Of a stretch of DNA of 64,000 nucleotides, positions 30,361 to 41,749 are shown piece after piece. The stretch comes from Symbiodinium natans (Eukaryota; Sar; Dinophyceae; Suessiales; Symbiodiniaceae): NCBI GenBank assembly GCA_905221605.1, contig CAJNDS010000569.1, forward strand, positions 528,514-592,513, in the 5' to 3' direction. The notes under the pieces are model-generated. The model had not been told where the DNA came from. It saw only the letters and a program-made list of their open reading frames with translations, and made no database searches. A program made the position numbers and the translations under genes. The stretch's first letter is position 1. Every line of letters starts with the position of its first letter.

Positions 30361-30462
30361 GGGGGGTTTCCGAAGATAGGGGTACCCTGTTTAGGGGTAC
30401 CTTTAAGGGGCTTCTTTTCTACTTGGGGTATAAACGGGGTACCCCAATTTTTCGGAAACCCG
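30361..30462. repeat. MITE-like family D element
   Basis: Ends GGGTTTCCGAA and TTCGGAAACCC around GGGGTACC hairpins. Related copies: about 1175-1280, 3970-4072, 30870-30970, 36033-36152, 40020-40110, 42645-42748, 44252-44370, 48957-49043 and 56022-56117; 35930-35985 and 50837-50872 are fragments. Confidence 0.75.
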
Positions 30463-30466
30463 CAAC

Positions 30467-32215
30467 TTTGCATCGATGGCTCAAAGGCTTCAAGAAGCAC
30501 ATCATCTCGTCGAAGGTGGGGTCGCCACGCTCCATCTCATACAGCCACGACTCCTCACACGGGCATGTGCATTCTTCTTACTGTTGGTTAGTGGGCAACG
30601 GGGGAATGAAGTACCCTTTTAAAAATGGCTAGCCCTTACAAAAGGGCCTTTATAGGGCGGGCTGTTTATTGGGGGGGTATAGGGCCAAATTAATACCCCT
30701 TCCTAGAGCACTCCTTCAACTCACGCAAAAAGACCGCTCCAAGACCACGTCAGTACCTTGCGACTCGAGCCTTATATATAAAGCGCACGGGCAGGAACGC
30801 GATTTGATTTGGACCACAGCATGCAAAGGGAACCAGGCACTCACGTTGGTGTGTACTCATGTTTGCTATATGGGGGGTCTACGCGGAAATAGGGGGCCCC
30901 CGAAAATAGACCCCCAAATAGTAGGATTCCCCTATAGCAAGGACCCCCGATAAGGTACCCACTGTCTGAATAGCAAAATCCCGGGGCCGCCGTGAGGCAC
31001 TTCAATCCTTACGGCAAGTACCGTGAATGGTACAAGATGGAAAGGCCTACAGTGGCGCCAACCAATGCGGTCGCCCTCCTTCCACATCGGAGGGACTCAT
31101 AGCCGAATAGTCGCCTTCATCTCCAAAACCTACTTCAGCAACGGGGCATCTGGTCTGCATCGACGCAGGACGAGGACCCCTGAACCCCGAAACCCTATAA
31201 CCCACTTAACCTTAAACCCTAAACCCTAAACCCTAAACCCTAAACCCTTAAACCCTAAACCCTAAACCCTAAACCCTAGACCATCCTAAACCCTAAACTC
31301 CAACTCGAGCCCATCCTCGAAGCCCGCGCCGACCACCAGCTGACGCCAGGCCGCAACGGGGCGGAAGGCTCGGATTTCTGCCTTCAAGCAACTTGGTAGC
31401 CCAGTAGGGTTTAGGGTTTAGGGTTTAGGGTTTAGGGTTTAGGGTTTAGGGTTTAGGGTTTAGGGTTTAGGGTTTAGGGTTTAGGGGTAGCCCAGAAACC
31501 ATCTTATAATAAGGGCACCCTTTTTTATGGGTTGGTTACTGTATGAGGGAACCCATAACCCAAAAAAAGGTTCAGGGTACCTCTGGGCTACTAAGGCAAG
31601 AGCGGCACTGCGTGACTAAACGCCTTCTCTGTGTGTGTGTGTGTGTGGATGGGGATGTGGGTGAATGCGTGTGCGTGATTTTCTTTGTTGGGGTGTGGGT
31701 GGGGGGGCGGGGGGGCAGGAGTTTTGGGTTGAGGGTTGAGGGCTTGGAGTTTGGCGCTGAGAAATTGCAAGGGTAACTACGAGAGTTGCCACTTTAGGCT
31801 GCAACATGAATTGGCCCAGAAGCCGATTTCCTGCCTACTAGTCAACTCCCAAGCCTAGGGCCATAGATGGCAGAGCATGGTACCGTTGAAGTTTGTCATG
31901 TGCAGGAACTATTCAGGGCGTTTGTTTTTTTGTTATAGGGCTTGGGATAGCTTAGATATTCCTTGAAGAAAGGTTGAAGCTTTCAAGCATTTGGGTTGGG
32001 ATGTCCCCCTTATGCTAACGGTCCTTGATCGGGATTATAATTTAGTTAGGTGGTATAAGGTAGAACATCCCAAGGTTTAGGGTTGAGGGCTGCTGAAACC
32101 GCTCATCTCTCAGCAACCTCTCAAAAGCTGACACCTTCACTGGAAAGAGGAGCTTACGCCTTGCCCCCACCACCCCCCACCCCCCCCCCTTACCCCCCAC
32201 CACCCCCCCCCACCC

Positions 32216-32249
<34 letters not shown>

Positions 32250-32738
32250 CCCCAACCCCCCCCCCCCCCCACCCCCCCCACCCCCCCCCCCCCCCCCCCC
32301 CCCAACCCCCCCCACCCCAACCCGCACCCCCCACCAACCAAAACCCCACCCCCACACCCCCCCCCCCCCACCCCCACACCGCCCACCACCCCCCCCACCC
32401 CCCAAACAACCCCCCCCCCCCACCCCAACAAAAGCCGGCCCAATGGCCCAAGCGACCTTTTGTAGGTTCTCGGTTTGGGATCTTCAGAGCCCTGCCATAC
32501 AAATTCCGAACCCTAAACCCTGCACCATGAACCCTGAACACTAAACCCTAAAATTCTCAACTTAAGGCCTTTTCAGGCTTCGATTCTTACGCTCGCAGGC
32601 GCTTCCGGGTTTCTCAAGGCTGTAGGAGACGCAAGTGAAACGAACCCGAAACTCGAGATGTTCAGCTTCCTAAATCCTAGACTCTGTTTGTGAACCCAGA
32701 TGAAAGGGTTTCGGGTTTAGGAAATTGAACATCTCGAG

Positions 32739-32769
<31 letters not shown>

Positions 32770-35700
32770 ACCCTGAACCCTGAACCCTCAACCCTAACGC
32801 ACCAGCCTTTTCAATTTTGAACCAACTGATCTAACTGTGATCTTGTTCAGCTGGGAAGACGGACACCCGTGCTCGTACTTTTTTGCGTCTGGGCTCGCTG
32901 GTACGGATGTACTCCAGAACCACAGGGGACATGAGCAGATGTTCAAAACCACTCTCTCCCTTCTGAGGATAACAGACACGACACAAACTTACTGGTAGCT
33001 AGCAGGGAATGAAGGAGTGAGGTACCCTATAGAATCCCCAAAAAGGGTATGTGGAAGGGTGATATAAGGTACCTAAACCCCTCCTAACTCCCTCATTCCC
33101 TACCAAGTAAACCCCAGGGGGCAATGTAAAAACATGCGAACTGGACCAGGTGTTTTTTCTAGCTTACGTTTAGGGCTTGGTGCTTCTAGATAGCGAACTT
33201 CCAAAAATTGAAGGTTCCCCCGCCGGACAAGGGACTGCTTTCCAAAATCGTACTGAAGGCACCGTAAGTAGGAACCCCTGATGCCGACACCCACGTAGAT
33301 CACAACATACGACTTAAGGAGAGGGTTTTGTGTCCTAGCTGCCCAGGGTCACATGAGGCATAGCATAGCCATGTTATCTTTAAGGGCTGCCTCGGCTGCC
33401 TCGGCCACGGTCAGACGAACCCGGTTCAGACCGTCACAGAGATCTCCAACACGTAGGGGTCAAATGACTTGAACACAAAACTGTCAGGCTGCTCCGCATT
33501 TGATGCTGCGACTTCTTCGTGAAGCTCCTGCAGTGCGGTCATGAAGCGCGCAGAGATGGCAGGGTCACAGCTGTCTAGAAAGAACCGCGATAGCTCCCTG
33601 GGATCAGACTGGTATAGTTTTGCGCCTGGTCGCGAGGTCAGGGCCCTGGCAAAGAGGAGTGAGAGCCGAGAAGGCAGTGATGGTAACAGGCTCTCCAGAT
33701 TCGCCAGATCCTGGTCAACCACATGGGTGTGGAACATATCATATTGTCGCAGGAGATCCCCGACGTGCCCAGTGTGCTCATGCATGGCAGTCACCTCCCA
33801 TATGTGGGAGGCTAAGAATGTCACAAGCTCTTCTCGTGTTGAGACACAGCCCGGGGGAGCGTGCTCACAGATCGCTGGCAACAGTCGGGTGTACTGATCA
33901 AAAAACCATTGCAACGGGGCATCTGCGGCAACGCACGCGTCGGTGGTCCAATACTGGCCTATGTACTCCTTAGCAAAAGTCTCCAAAATCGAGTACAACT
34001 TGAGGCCCCAATATCCGTATGGGTATTCTTCTCTCGTGAGGTTATCCACACCTCTTCGCCGCATGTTGCTTGGAAAGCTTTCAACTCGGAACTCCCGACA
34101 CGCTGACCTCATCAGTTCTTGAACAGACCACTGGGAGAAAGGGCCCATTCGATCAAACATGGAACCTGGACAGGAGATCATGCTCTTGGACCCCCAGTTG
34201 ACATGGAGAGTGACCACTGTGAATGGGGTCAGAGCCCTGCGCCATGGGTGATCAGGATCCATTTCCCGCACCACGGTGGCAGTGAAGCCACCACGCAGGT
34301 AGTGGCAAGAGATGGTGTGGGGATAGAAGATCAGCGCCGCGCCACAGGTGCATCTGAAAACATGCCTCTACTCCCCTGAGAACCTTAATAAGAACATATT
34401 TTTCATTTCCTCTTGGGTTTAAATAAACAAGGATTAAAACCAAAAAAAGTAATTCCCAAAGGGGAATATAGATGCAAAGCACCAGCCCAATCATCATCCG
34501 TGGGGAGGTACGTCTTACCGTGAAGGTCGAGTCCTTCCACACGGTCTAAAGATGAAGACAAACGCATGCATCCCCCCATTCTCATGTAGCCCTGTCTCAC
34601 CGGCATGGCTTCAATGGAGCTGTAATCCACGACGTACGAGTTGCCTCTTCTTGCCAGGGCATACGCGCCGAGGCCTTGGGTGCAGAAGCGAATTGCCCCC
34701 ACTTCTGAGTGCCGTGCCGCGGAAAGATCTACTCGTGCACCATACTGCGTTCCGAAACGCTCGATGGTCGTTTCACAAATCGTATCAAACTGAGATCTGC
34801 TGCATCTGATCAGCTTCGAAGGTTCGAGTGTGTTGGGATAGTAGAACACGGCCATCCGCCCAAGCACTTGATCTCCAAGCCAGCGGAACCATGCTGGCAT
34901 CCATTGATCATAGTCGCCTTCGCCCATGATGAAGTCGCTTCCAAGCACCTCGCTCATGAAAGCGTTCCTGATCCTTTGGTGACTTCCCTGGGTCTTGCTG
35001 GAGGGCACGGAGCACTGCTGCAGCAAGGTGCCACAGAACAAGTTCCCCAAACCAAACATGAGAGCTATGTTGGCTGCCCATGGTTCCATCCCCAGCCAGG
35101 ACATGCGCAGGAGAATCCGGGCACCCACCCATGCCTCGTACCAGCTTCGCGACAACAGCGCGAGCGGCGCATACAGCACGATCTGCAAAAGGGCCACGGA
35201 GATTGCCAGCCATGCCTGCGGCACACATCCGCATTGAATGCCCTCATTGGGCGTGCAGCCTGTAAACTTGCCGAAGACTTGTTCTTCTTCCAGCAGCTGC
35301 CGTACTTCATGCTGCGCCGTAGCCGCTGCCCTCTCTCGAGGCAACATGAGTTCTAGCGGAGTTTGAGCTCAGGTGGGCTTCGGGTATCGGATCCTTTTTT
35401 GGCGACCCTAGCTGACACCCGGGTTCAAGACTCAAGACTTAAGAGTTTACATAGAGTGTAGGTGATTGCTGGCGTGGGGAGAGGGGGGGCCTCTTCTTGG
35501 GCTTCTGCAACGCCCGTCACCGCGTTGAAGACGCTGTGCGCCAGCTCAAGCATGGGGAGGAGCTCCTTCAAAAAAGAGTAACCCGAAGCTTTGCTCATAA
35601 ACCACGGACTGCGAGGCCCGGAAACCTGTAACCTATACTACCCCCCCAAACCCCCCCAACAAAAAGATGTTAATCCCTCCATGACCCTTGTATAAGGAAG

Positions 35701-36339
35701 GAAGACTGTTTGTTATTTGGGGGGTTCTTACTTAAGCCATGAGTAGTGGGGCGCCTAACCCGCAAGCCCCCTTGTAACCGCTTACGCTCGGACAAGCGAT
35801 GCAAGCAAGCAGGTCGGGCAAACACCGGCAGCATCTTTGTGCGCTCGGAGAGCAAGCCTTGTACTATGCCTGGAGACCCGGCCACCGCTCTAATAAGCGG
35901 CAAACCCCGAACCCTACACTTGCAGTATGGTGGTTCTCTACATTAGGGGTCCCTTTTCGGGGATTCCATTTTTATAAGGTGACAATTTAGGGTTTAGGAG
36001 TCAGATGAAGGACCCCAAAAGGTAACATCATCTGGGGGCTTACGAAAATAATGTGGGACCCCTAAGACAGATCCCCAAGTCGTACCATTCCCTTATAATC
36101 AGGAACCCAAAAAAGCACCCCCTAATCCCGGAAACCCCCAAGTTGACAAAAATACCCTAGCCCCACATATAGTAGGCTTCTATATAACCAAAATTAACCA
36201 AAAAATTAAGGTTACCTACCCAGCCCCTAGGTCATCTGGGGAGATGCACCAACCAAAACTCCTGCGACGCGTCGTGCTCGCGCAGGATGAAGAGACCTCC
36301 TGGTCGAAGGACGCGCCGAACCTCCGCCAGGAAGCCTTG
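30467..36339 (-). CDS. SAM-dependent methyltransferase-like gene, 3' part
   Basis: Four minus-strand exons carry landmarks of one methyltransferase-type domain in order. 36339-about 36255 reads FLAEVRRVLRPGGLFILREH then DASQEF; the RVLRPGG and REHD pattern follows the SAM-binding strands in class I methyltransferases. About 35565-35480 includes LPMLELAHSVFNAVTGVAEA. 31377-31299 includes EIRAFRPVAAWRQLVVGAGF. About 30570-30467 includes MERGDPTFDEMMCFLKP. The N-terminal glycine-rich motif I exon was not found and must lie to the right. Substrate cannot be told. The intron between the second and third exons is about 4.1 kb and contains the lipoxygenase-like gene. The donor at 31298 is GTTTAGGG from a telomeric tract. 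Another open stretch (about 35750-35880, SERTKMLPVFARPACLHRLS) may be an extra exon. Confidence 0.6.
31392..31590. repeat. Family E MITE-like element holding a telomeric array
   Basis: Family E has ends TTGGTAGCCCAG and GGGCTACCAAG. Here the left end is followed by twelve TTTAGGG units (31405-31487), and then the word GGTAGCCCAG is repeated before the element resumes. Other copies: about 48287-48348, 58909-59008, 60144-60262 and 61955-62047. Confidence 0.8.
32166..32430. repeat. C-rich low-complexity tract
   Basis: About 265 bp of C runs broken by single A or CA. The reverse strand is G-run DNA able to form quadruplexes. Proline/glycine ORFs here are composition artefacts. Confidence 0.9.
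32652..32740. repeat. Inverted-repeat element
   Basis: CTCGAGATGTTCA...TTCCTAAA near the left pairs with TTTAGGAAATTGAACATCTCGAG at the right. No second copy noticed. Confidence 0.6.
33426..35347 (-). CDS. Lipoxygenase-like protein
   Basis: Two minus-strand exons. The first starts at ATG 35347 (a stop lies eight codons upstream) and runs to about 34465; the second runs from about 34355 to TGA at 33426. Lipoxygenases add oxygen to polyunsaturated fatty acids using iron held by three His, an Asn/His and the C-terminal Ile. Seen here: two hydrophobic segments in the first 70 residues, NSYVVDYSSI and PTDDDW before the active site, the HxxxxH pair HTISCH, the EYPYGYWGLKLY block, and WEVTAMHEHTGHVGDLL where the second ligand pair lies. 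The protein ends ISVTV, with Val in place of the usual Ile. No N-terminal PLAT domain was recognised. It lies inside an intron of the methyltransferase-like gene on the same strand. Exact intron borders are unresolved because simple GT-AG choices break the frame. Confidence 0.68.
34356..34465 (-). other. Intron of the lipoxygenase-like gene with inverted ends
   Basis: The intron region begins GGTGCTTTGCATCTATATTCC and ends in GGCATGTTTTCAGATGCACC (minus strand). The two ends pair imperfectly (GGTGC...GCACC, TTCCCCT...AGGGGAG), as in an inverted-repeat element. Borders are approximate. Confidence 0.45.
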
Positions 36340-36344
36340 CTCAG

Positions 36345-36580
36345 TTGAGGTTTAGGGCTTTAGGGCTTTAGGGGTTTCTGGGGTTTTAGGGTTGTAGGGT
36401 TTTGGGGTTTGGGGCTTTGGGGCTTTGGGGCTTTGGGGTTTTGGGTTTTTGGGTTTTTTTGGGGGGTTTTGGGGTTTTGGGGCTTTGGGTTTTTTTGGGG
36501 GGTTTTGGGGGTTTGGGGCTTTGGGGCTTTGGGGTTTTGGGGTTTTGGGGTTTGGGGGTTTGGGGGTTTTAGGGTTTCCT
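36345..36580. repeat. G-rich degenerate repeat
   Basis: GGGGTTTTGGGGCTTTGGGG-type units, diverged from the telomere motif. The Trp/Phe/Gly reading frame is a composition effect. Confidence 0.8.
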
Positions 36581-36663
36581 GGACCTTCGAGCTAGAGTGA
36601 ACCCTATTGCAGGAACCCCTAAATAGGCACCCGTCCCCCCCCCCACCCCCCCACCCTCAATTT

Positions 36664-36742
36664 TAAGAAAGGGTTTAGGGTTTAGGTTTAGGGTTTAGGG
36701 TTTAGGGTTTAGGGTTTGGGGTTTAGGGTTTAGGGTTTAGGG
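36664..36742. repeat. Interstitial telomeric tract (TTTAGGG)n
   Basis: Ten units with one TTTGGGG variant. Confidence 0.9.
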
Positions 36743-37439
36743 AGCTTCTTCCAGCCGCCCAAGCTGTCTCCCTGCAGGTGATTTGGTTGTTGGTGGACGG
36801 ACGCAGCCCAAACTCGAGTGTAGGGTTAGGGGGGGATGTCACAGTTATATATATATATACATATATATATATATAAAGTGTTCTGAACATTTGTTGACAC
36901 TAGCGATTTGTTCAACTAGAGTCAAGACACACAACCGTGACCGATAAGCCAACACCCAAACCGCCATCCGAAAGATGCACTCTGAACCATCGACAGCTTT
37001 GAAATTTCCTGGAGGCTGCCAAAGTGTGTACAGCACGCGCCACATGTTCAGGGTATCCTACTTGTCCAGTATCCTCGGAAAAATTGAAGGTTGACGTAAA
37101 CCCTAAACCCAGACCCTAAACCCTAGACCGTAGACCCTAAACCCTAAACCCGAAACCCTACGTCGACCTGCCAATAAAACATAATAAACCAATATCTACT
37201 TGCAGGGGGATTGGGTTGAAATTCTAAGGGGCTGTAATCTTATTTTGGGCCTGTTTTTCAAAAGGGCTGGCCTCTTCTAAGCCTCTTCTAAGCCACTTCG
37301 GGGCCTCTTTGGGGTTTTGCTTTACAACACCCCAACAAATTCAAGGTTGCCCACTCTACTACTCAGGTACTTGTTTCGTCTTGTGGGATTTGGGGTGGGT
37401 TTTGGGATGTTGGGATGGGGTTGTAAGGGCGGAAGCGAT

Positions 37440-37640
37440 CTTTGAGCCCAGGGGCCGACGATGTGCTGCTGCGGCATGTGGTGCAGGCCTTGCATCCTCG
37501 ACTGCTCCAAGGAGGCCCCCGGATCTTCTAGGGTTTAGGGTTTAGGGTTTAGGGTGCGAGTCTCAAGAGTTCCTGAGCCCTAGAATCGTCCACCTCGTAT
37601 CCTTGCCTGCGCAAGATACCTGGAAGCCCAAACCCTCAAG
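37440..37640 (-). CDS. Two exons around a telomeric tract
   Basis: The minus strand reads RRQGYEVDDSRAQELLRLA (about 37640-37556). A short CCCTAAA tract ending in CCCTAG follows, then EDPGASLEQSRMQGLHHMPQ and QHIVGPWAQRS (about 37530-37440). The tract is probably an intron with its acceptor at CTAG. Unknown protein. Confidence 0.45.
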
Positions 37641-37840
37641 CAGCCACCTTCCCTCCATGGAAGGTGCAGGCAGCTGTTCCGGCAGAGTCGGCGTTTTTTA
37701 GATAGGAGCTGCCAAACCCTAAGCCCAAGAGTCCCCGAAGCCCCAGGCCCCCTAGACCGCCGGGCTGCGAACCCTAAACCCAAAACCCACAACCCAAAGC
37801 CCTAAACACTAAACCGGACTCCATCCTGGGAAAGAGTTTA

Positions 37841-39480
37841 CGACTATTTGCTTAAGAACTCCCAAACAATCAAAGGCAATAATTCCTACACAACACTTAT
37901 AAGTAAGAACACACTTTGTGTTTTTTGGGGGGGTTCTTGAGTAACTTATACAGTTTCGGGTTGAGTTTTTCCTACTCAAAAGCCAATGAGGAATGCCAGG
38001 TCGCAGCGTTACGAGGTCGGCACTCTCGTCTGGAACGCCTCAAAACAACCGCTGCCGAAAAGTGATGGCCTAGATTCGACTAAACTTCTCAAGCAAGATT
38101 TATGGAATTTCTGGAATAGGGGTATATCATGTACTCCCCTTAGATTAGGAACCCAGCCCCTTCAAAGAAAAAGCAAAAACACATACATATGAGAGACCCC
38201 CGCTCGGGTATACAGTGCTTAGGAAGGGTCCCAGAGTGCTCTTTTCCACTAGCCCGACAAGCGATATGGGTATTCCCAGAATAGGAGTACCCCTTTTTTT
38301 GCCCAGAAAAGAATCCCCTTAAAGAGGCCCCCCGATAAACTGAAGAGAGGCACCTGCCAAAAACTATCTAACGGTTGAAAAGGCTTAGGGTTTAAAGCTT
38401 TCGGCTTTCTTTTTGGGTTGAAAGCCTTGATCTGCAGAACTACTTGGGGCCTCCTTGCTCTCCTTAGTTGCTGAATTCATAAGCCCCCCAAAAAGTGTAC
38501 ACTTTCAGTTCTATAGGGGGTTAGAGTATCCTAAAGTGTACTCATTCAGCAACTAAGTCTCACTCCCGGCCCCAAGAGCTGAACAGGGATCGGGTGTTTG
38601 CAGGTTTCGGCCTCTCCTGCCCTCACCAAGCTTCAGGGTGCTGAGCTTTGGGTACCCTAAACCCGTTTTCAAACCTAAACCCTAAACCCTAAACCCGAAG
38701 CCCGAAGCCCTAAGCCCTAAGCCCTAAACCCTAAACCCTAAACCCTAAACCCTTGAGGCTACATAGGTGCTCGGGTCTCAGAGCCGGCCTTAGGCGCCCA
38801 ATTCCCTTGCTTTCCCTGGGGAGCACAGCGTGCGGGGGTGTGGTGTGACTACGAACGCAGCTTAACCTGGGACCCTTTTTTGACGTACAGCTTTATGGGT
38901 TCTACCTACGAATTCAGGGGTAGTTCATACTAAACTGGGTAAATAGAGTCCCGGGAAGGTTTCGACTCTCACGAGAGCAAGCGCAGGCGAGGATTCTGGT
39001 ACGAGTTTGCAGTGAGCTGTTAGGCATACAGACTCACGCACAAATGCTCGCAAGCAGGATTTTGATAACAGTACCTCAGACTCTACAGTTTAGAAGTAAC
39101 AACTCCTTGAATAGTAGATAGAACGCAGAAAATGTAGGCAAAAGGGTCCCAGGCTTACCCCTAACATGGGAGCCTGAGCGCGTGAAACTGAACCGTGACC
39201 TCCTAGAACAGGGGGGGGGAGGTGTTCACCTGGAGCTCCTAAGGTTTAGGCTGTGGGAGCCGAAAGACCTGCACCTGAACACATGCCATTCGTAATTGAA
39301 ATTACCTGCAAGCCCTTAACCTGGTAACCCCGGACCCTGATTTCCCAACTTACAATTTCGCGCTTTCTGTTTATGTCATCGGCATACAGAAGATGACTAA
39401 GCCACGCTGCTTTCTTGGGGGCAGGGGTGCGTTTGACATTCATCCCCTAAACTCTAAACCCTAAACCCTAAACCCTAAAC
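37841..39480. other. Repeat-rich interval, no convincing gene
   Basis: Holds a family B element (37841-37950), an element with ends CTTAGTTGCTGAAT and ATTCAGCAACTAAG (38462-38557), two family C copies (38864-38960, 39070-39156) and telomeric tracts (38670-38755, 39450-39490). Weak open stretches exist near 37990-38190 (plus) and 38770-38850 (minus). Confidence 0.5.
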
Positions 39481-39500
39481 CCTAAACCGTGTACAGGTGC

Positions 39501-39588
39501 CTTGAAACGGCTTGCCATCGCGCAGCTCCCACTGCACGAAGGTCCCCACCGGCTGCAGTGAGCCGCGCTCCGCGTAGGCCTCCAACTC
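39501..39588 (-). CDS. Exon, product unknown
   Basis: The minus strand reads ELEAYAERGSLQPVGTFVQW then ELRDGKPFQ. 88 bp = 29 codons plus one base. Acceptor GTCAAG, donor GC (CAAG then GCACC). Flanked by telomeric tracts on both sides. Confidence 0.6.
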
Positions 39589-39779
39589 CTTGACAGGCGC
39601 AGGGTTAAGGGTTTAGGGTTTAGGGTTTGGGGTTTGGGGTTTAGGGTTTGGGGTTTAGGGTTTAGGGTTAGGGTTTAGGGTTTACGGTTTAGGACTGCCT
39701 TCCCATGCCCCAGCATGTCAAGCCCCGCAGAAAATGAGGACCTTGTAGGTCCAACAGGAATAGTGATTATGAGTCTGTA

Positions 39780-39866
39780 GGTTTAGGGTTTAGGGTTTAG
39801 GGTTTAGGGTTTAGGGTTTAGGGTTTAGGGTTTAGGGTTTAGGGTTTAGGGTTTAGGGTTTAGGGT
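39780..39866. repeat. Interstitial telomeric array (TTTAGGG)n
   Basis: Twelve perfect units. Confidence 0.97.
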
Positions 39867-40180
39867 AACACCGACCACAAACCCGAAATCCAGGAGAGAC
39901 CCCAGTTGATTTCGGTGACTTCTTGTCATCTTGGCGGTTATCTCCAACCCAAAACACCCCAAACCTAAACAGAGCAACCGAGCCCGAGTAGTTCTTGCTC
40001 CTCCCGCGCAACAACATTCGGGTCTACGAAAGTAAGGGAACCCTGACATAGACTCCAAATAGCCTATAATGAGGACTCCAATAAGGTACCCCCCTTTTTT
40101 CGGAAACCCACAGCCCCTAATGAACCCCGAACTCCTTTTATCAACTCAAGCTCTCTCAAAGCTCCTTCCCTTTCCCCCCG

Positions 40181-40303
40181 CCCTAAACCCTAAACCCTAA
40201 ACCCTAAACCCTAAACCCTAAACCCTAAACCCTAAACCCTAAACCCTAAACCCTAAACCCTAAACCCTAAACCCTAAACCCTAAACCCTAAACCCTAAAC
40301 CCC
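40181..40303. repeat. Interstitial telomeric array (CCCTAAA)n
   Basis: About seventeen perfect units, one of the longest in the window, in the opposite orientation to the array at 39780-39866. Confidence 0.97.
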
Positions 40304-40667
40304 AACAGACTACTATCAAGGGCTGGCTGGCCCGGGCCTCCGCTTCGCGGCGGTGAAGCACCCAAACCTTTAGGGGTTTAAGGGTTTATTGAGTTCTTTT
40401 TCCGGGTTTTGAAGGGAAGTTTAGGGTTAGGGTTTAGGGTTTAGGGTTTAGGGTTCAGGGTTCAGGGTTCAGGGTTCAGGGTTTATCGCTTCGGGGCATT
40501 TGTTGTGGCTGTATCCTGTTGGGGAGTCGGGGGGAGCTGCCTGTTGTGGATTGTTGTGGTGCCCAAGCTCCAAACCCTGCGCCCTAACCTCCCCCCCTCC
40601 CCCCACCCCCCAAAAAGAAAAAACCTAAACCTTAAACCCTAAACTCCAAGACATGGGTTCATGCGGG

Positions 40668-40775
40668 AATGAAAGGCATGGCCTCGCCACGCATACCCAA
40701 CGCGTCGCGCAAAGGGAGGACCAACTTGCCATGGTCACCGATGGACACCTTTTTGGGGTAGGTTCGCTGCGATCT
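40668..40775 (-). CDS. Terminal exon, product unknown
   Basis: The minus strand reads YPKKVSIGDHGKLVLPLRDA then LGMRGEAMPFIPA and TGA. Upstream on the minus strand is a family A element (40794-40897). Confidence 0.5.
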
Positions 40776-41215
40776 TAGGGAGCTCAAGTATAACTTGGGA
40801 TGTTCACCCGTATACTAACAGTCTCCTTAAGAGGGATTGTAATACCCCCTATTTCTATCCCTCTAAGGACTGTTAGTATAAGGGGGAACATCCCAAAGCA
40901 TAACTATAAGGTAGAGGAACGTGGAAGATCCTGCGCTCAAGTGTCCAGGTTTGAATCAACCCTAAACCCTATAAACCCTAAACCCTATAAGCCCTAAGCC
41001 CTAAGCCCTATAAACCCTAAACCCTAAACCCTAAACCCACCGAAGCAGCAAGACGCTCTCACCGAATCAAAGCCAGACCCAGGCTTCACTCCCCCTTGTG
41101 CATCTGGTCTCCTGCGGTCTGCAAGAAAGCGATGCGCGACCAGACTACTCCTAAACCCTAGCCCTAAACCCTAAACCGTAATTTCAAAACCCCAAAACCC
41201 TGGACCGAATCTTGC

Positions 41216-41505
41216 CGGGGGGGGCGCATAGTCGCTCAGTCGCCCAAGGCGGCCCAAGCGCGACACGATGGAGACCACTTCCTGTGTGAGCTCCTTGCGG
41301 TGGTAAATGGGGGGGCTTAGGGAGCCGACCAGCTAGGGGGGAAACTCGAGTTTCTGCAAACGGGCTTCCAACACTCACCCCAACAAAGCATCGGAGGTCT
41401 TCGAGAGTTCACGAATCTTACGTTCCCGAAAGTGCATTTCCCAAGTTTCTTGTGCTTGCTGATTGCTGCACTCGGGCGTGCCTTCTTCTGCGCTGCCAGC
41501 TGGTA
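41216..41505 (-). CDS. Two exons of an unrecognised gene
   Basis: The upstream exon (about 41505-41379) reads SAEEGTPECSNQQAQETWEM then HFRERKIRELSKTSDALL and ends at a consensus donor (GG, GTGAGTG). The next exon (about 41310-41216) reads ELTQEVVSIVSRLGRLGRLS then DYAPPP. The intron between them is short and holds no repeat. Helical, charged protein; no domain recognised. Confidence 0.6.
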
Positions 41506-41749
41506 AAGTGACTTGACCCCTCGGCAGTTTGGTGGTTGAAGGTGTGGGGGGGGGTTTTAGGGGTTCAGGGTGGGAGTTGGGTTAAGGGTTTAGGGGTTTT
41601 AGGGCAGACGGGCGGGACGTATGTGAGGAGCAACGCGGTTCAAAGGTCAAGCTCCGTGCCTTTCACTGGCCTTTTTTGTTTTGCCCAAGCCCTTCCTCAG
41701 ATTGCACCCAGGCTCCTCTCCTGTCCAGCCAAGCCCTTCCCCCAAACCC

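Noticed and set aside
32042-32544. Long proline-rich or glycine-rich ORFs over the C-rich tract
   Set aside because: All frames are open because of base composition; there is no domain or splice signal.
35348-35400. Relict spliced-leader sequence upstream of the lipoxygenase start
   Set aside because: A short GAGCTCAAA match to the end of the dinoflagellate leader is too weak to support a retrogene claim by itself.
36409-36600. Tryptophan/phenylalanine-rich ORF
   Set aside because: Produced by a GGGGTTT-type repeat and not codon-like.
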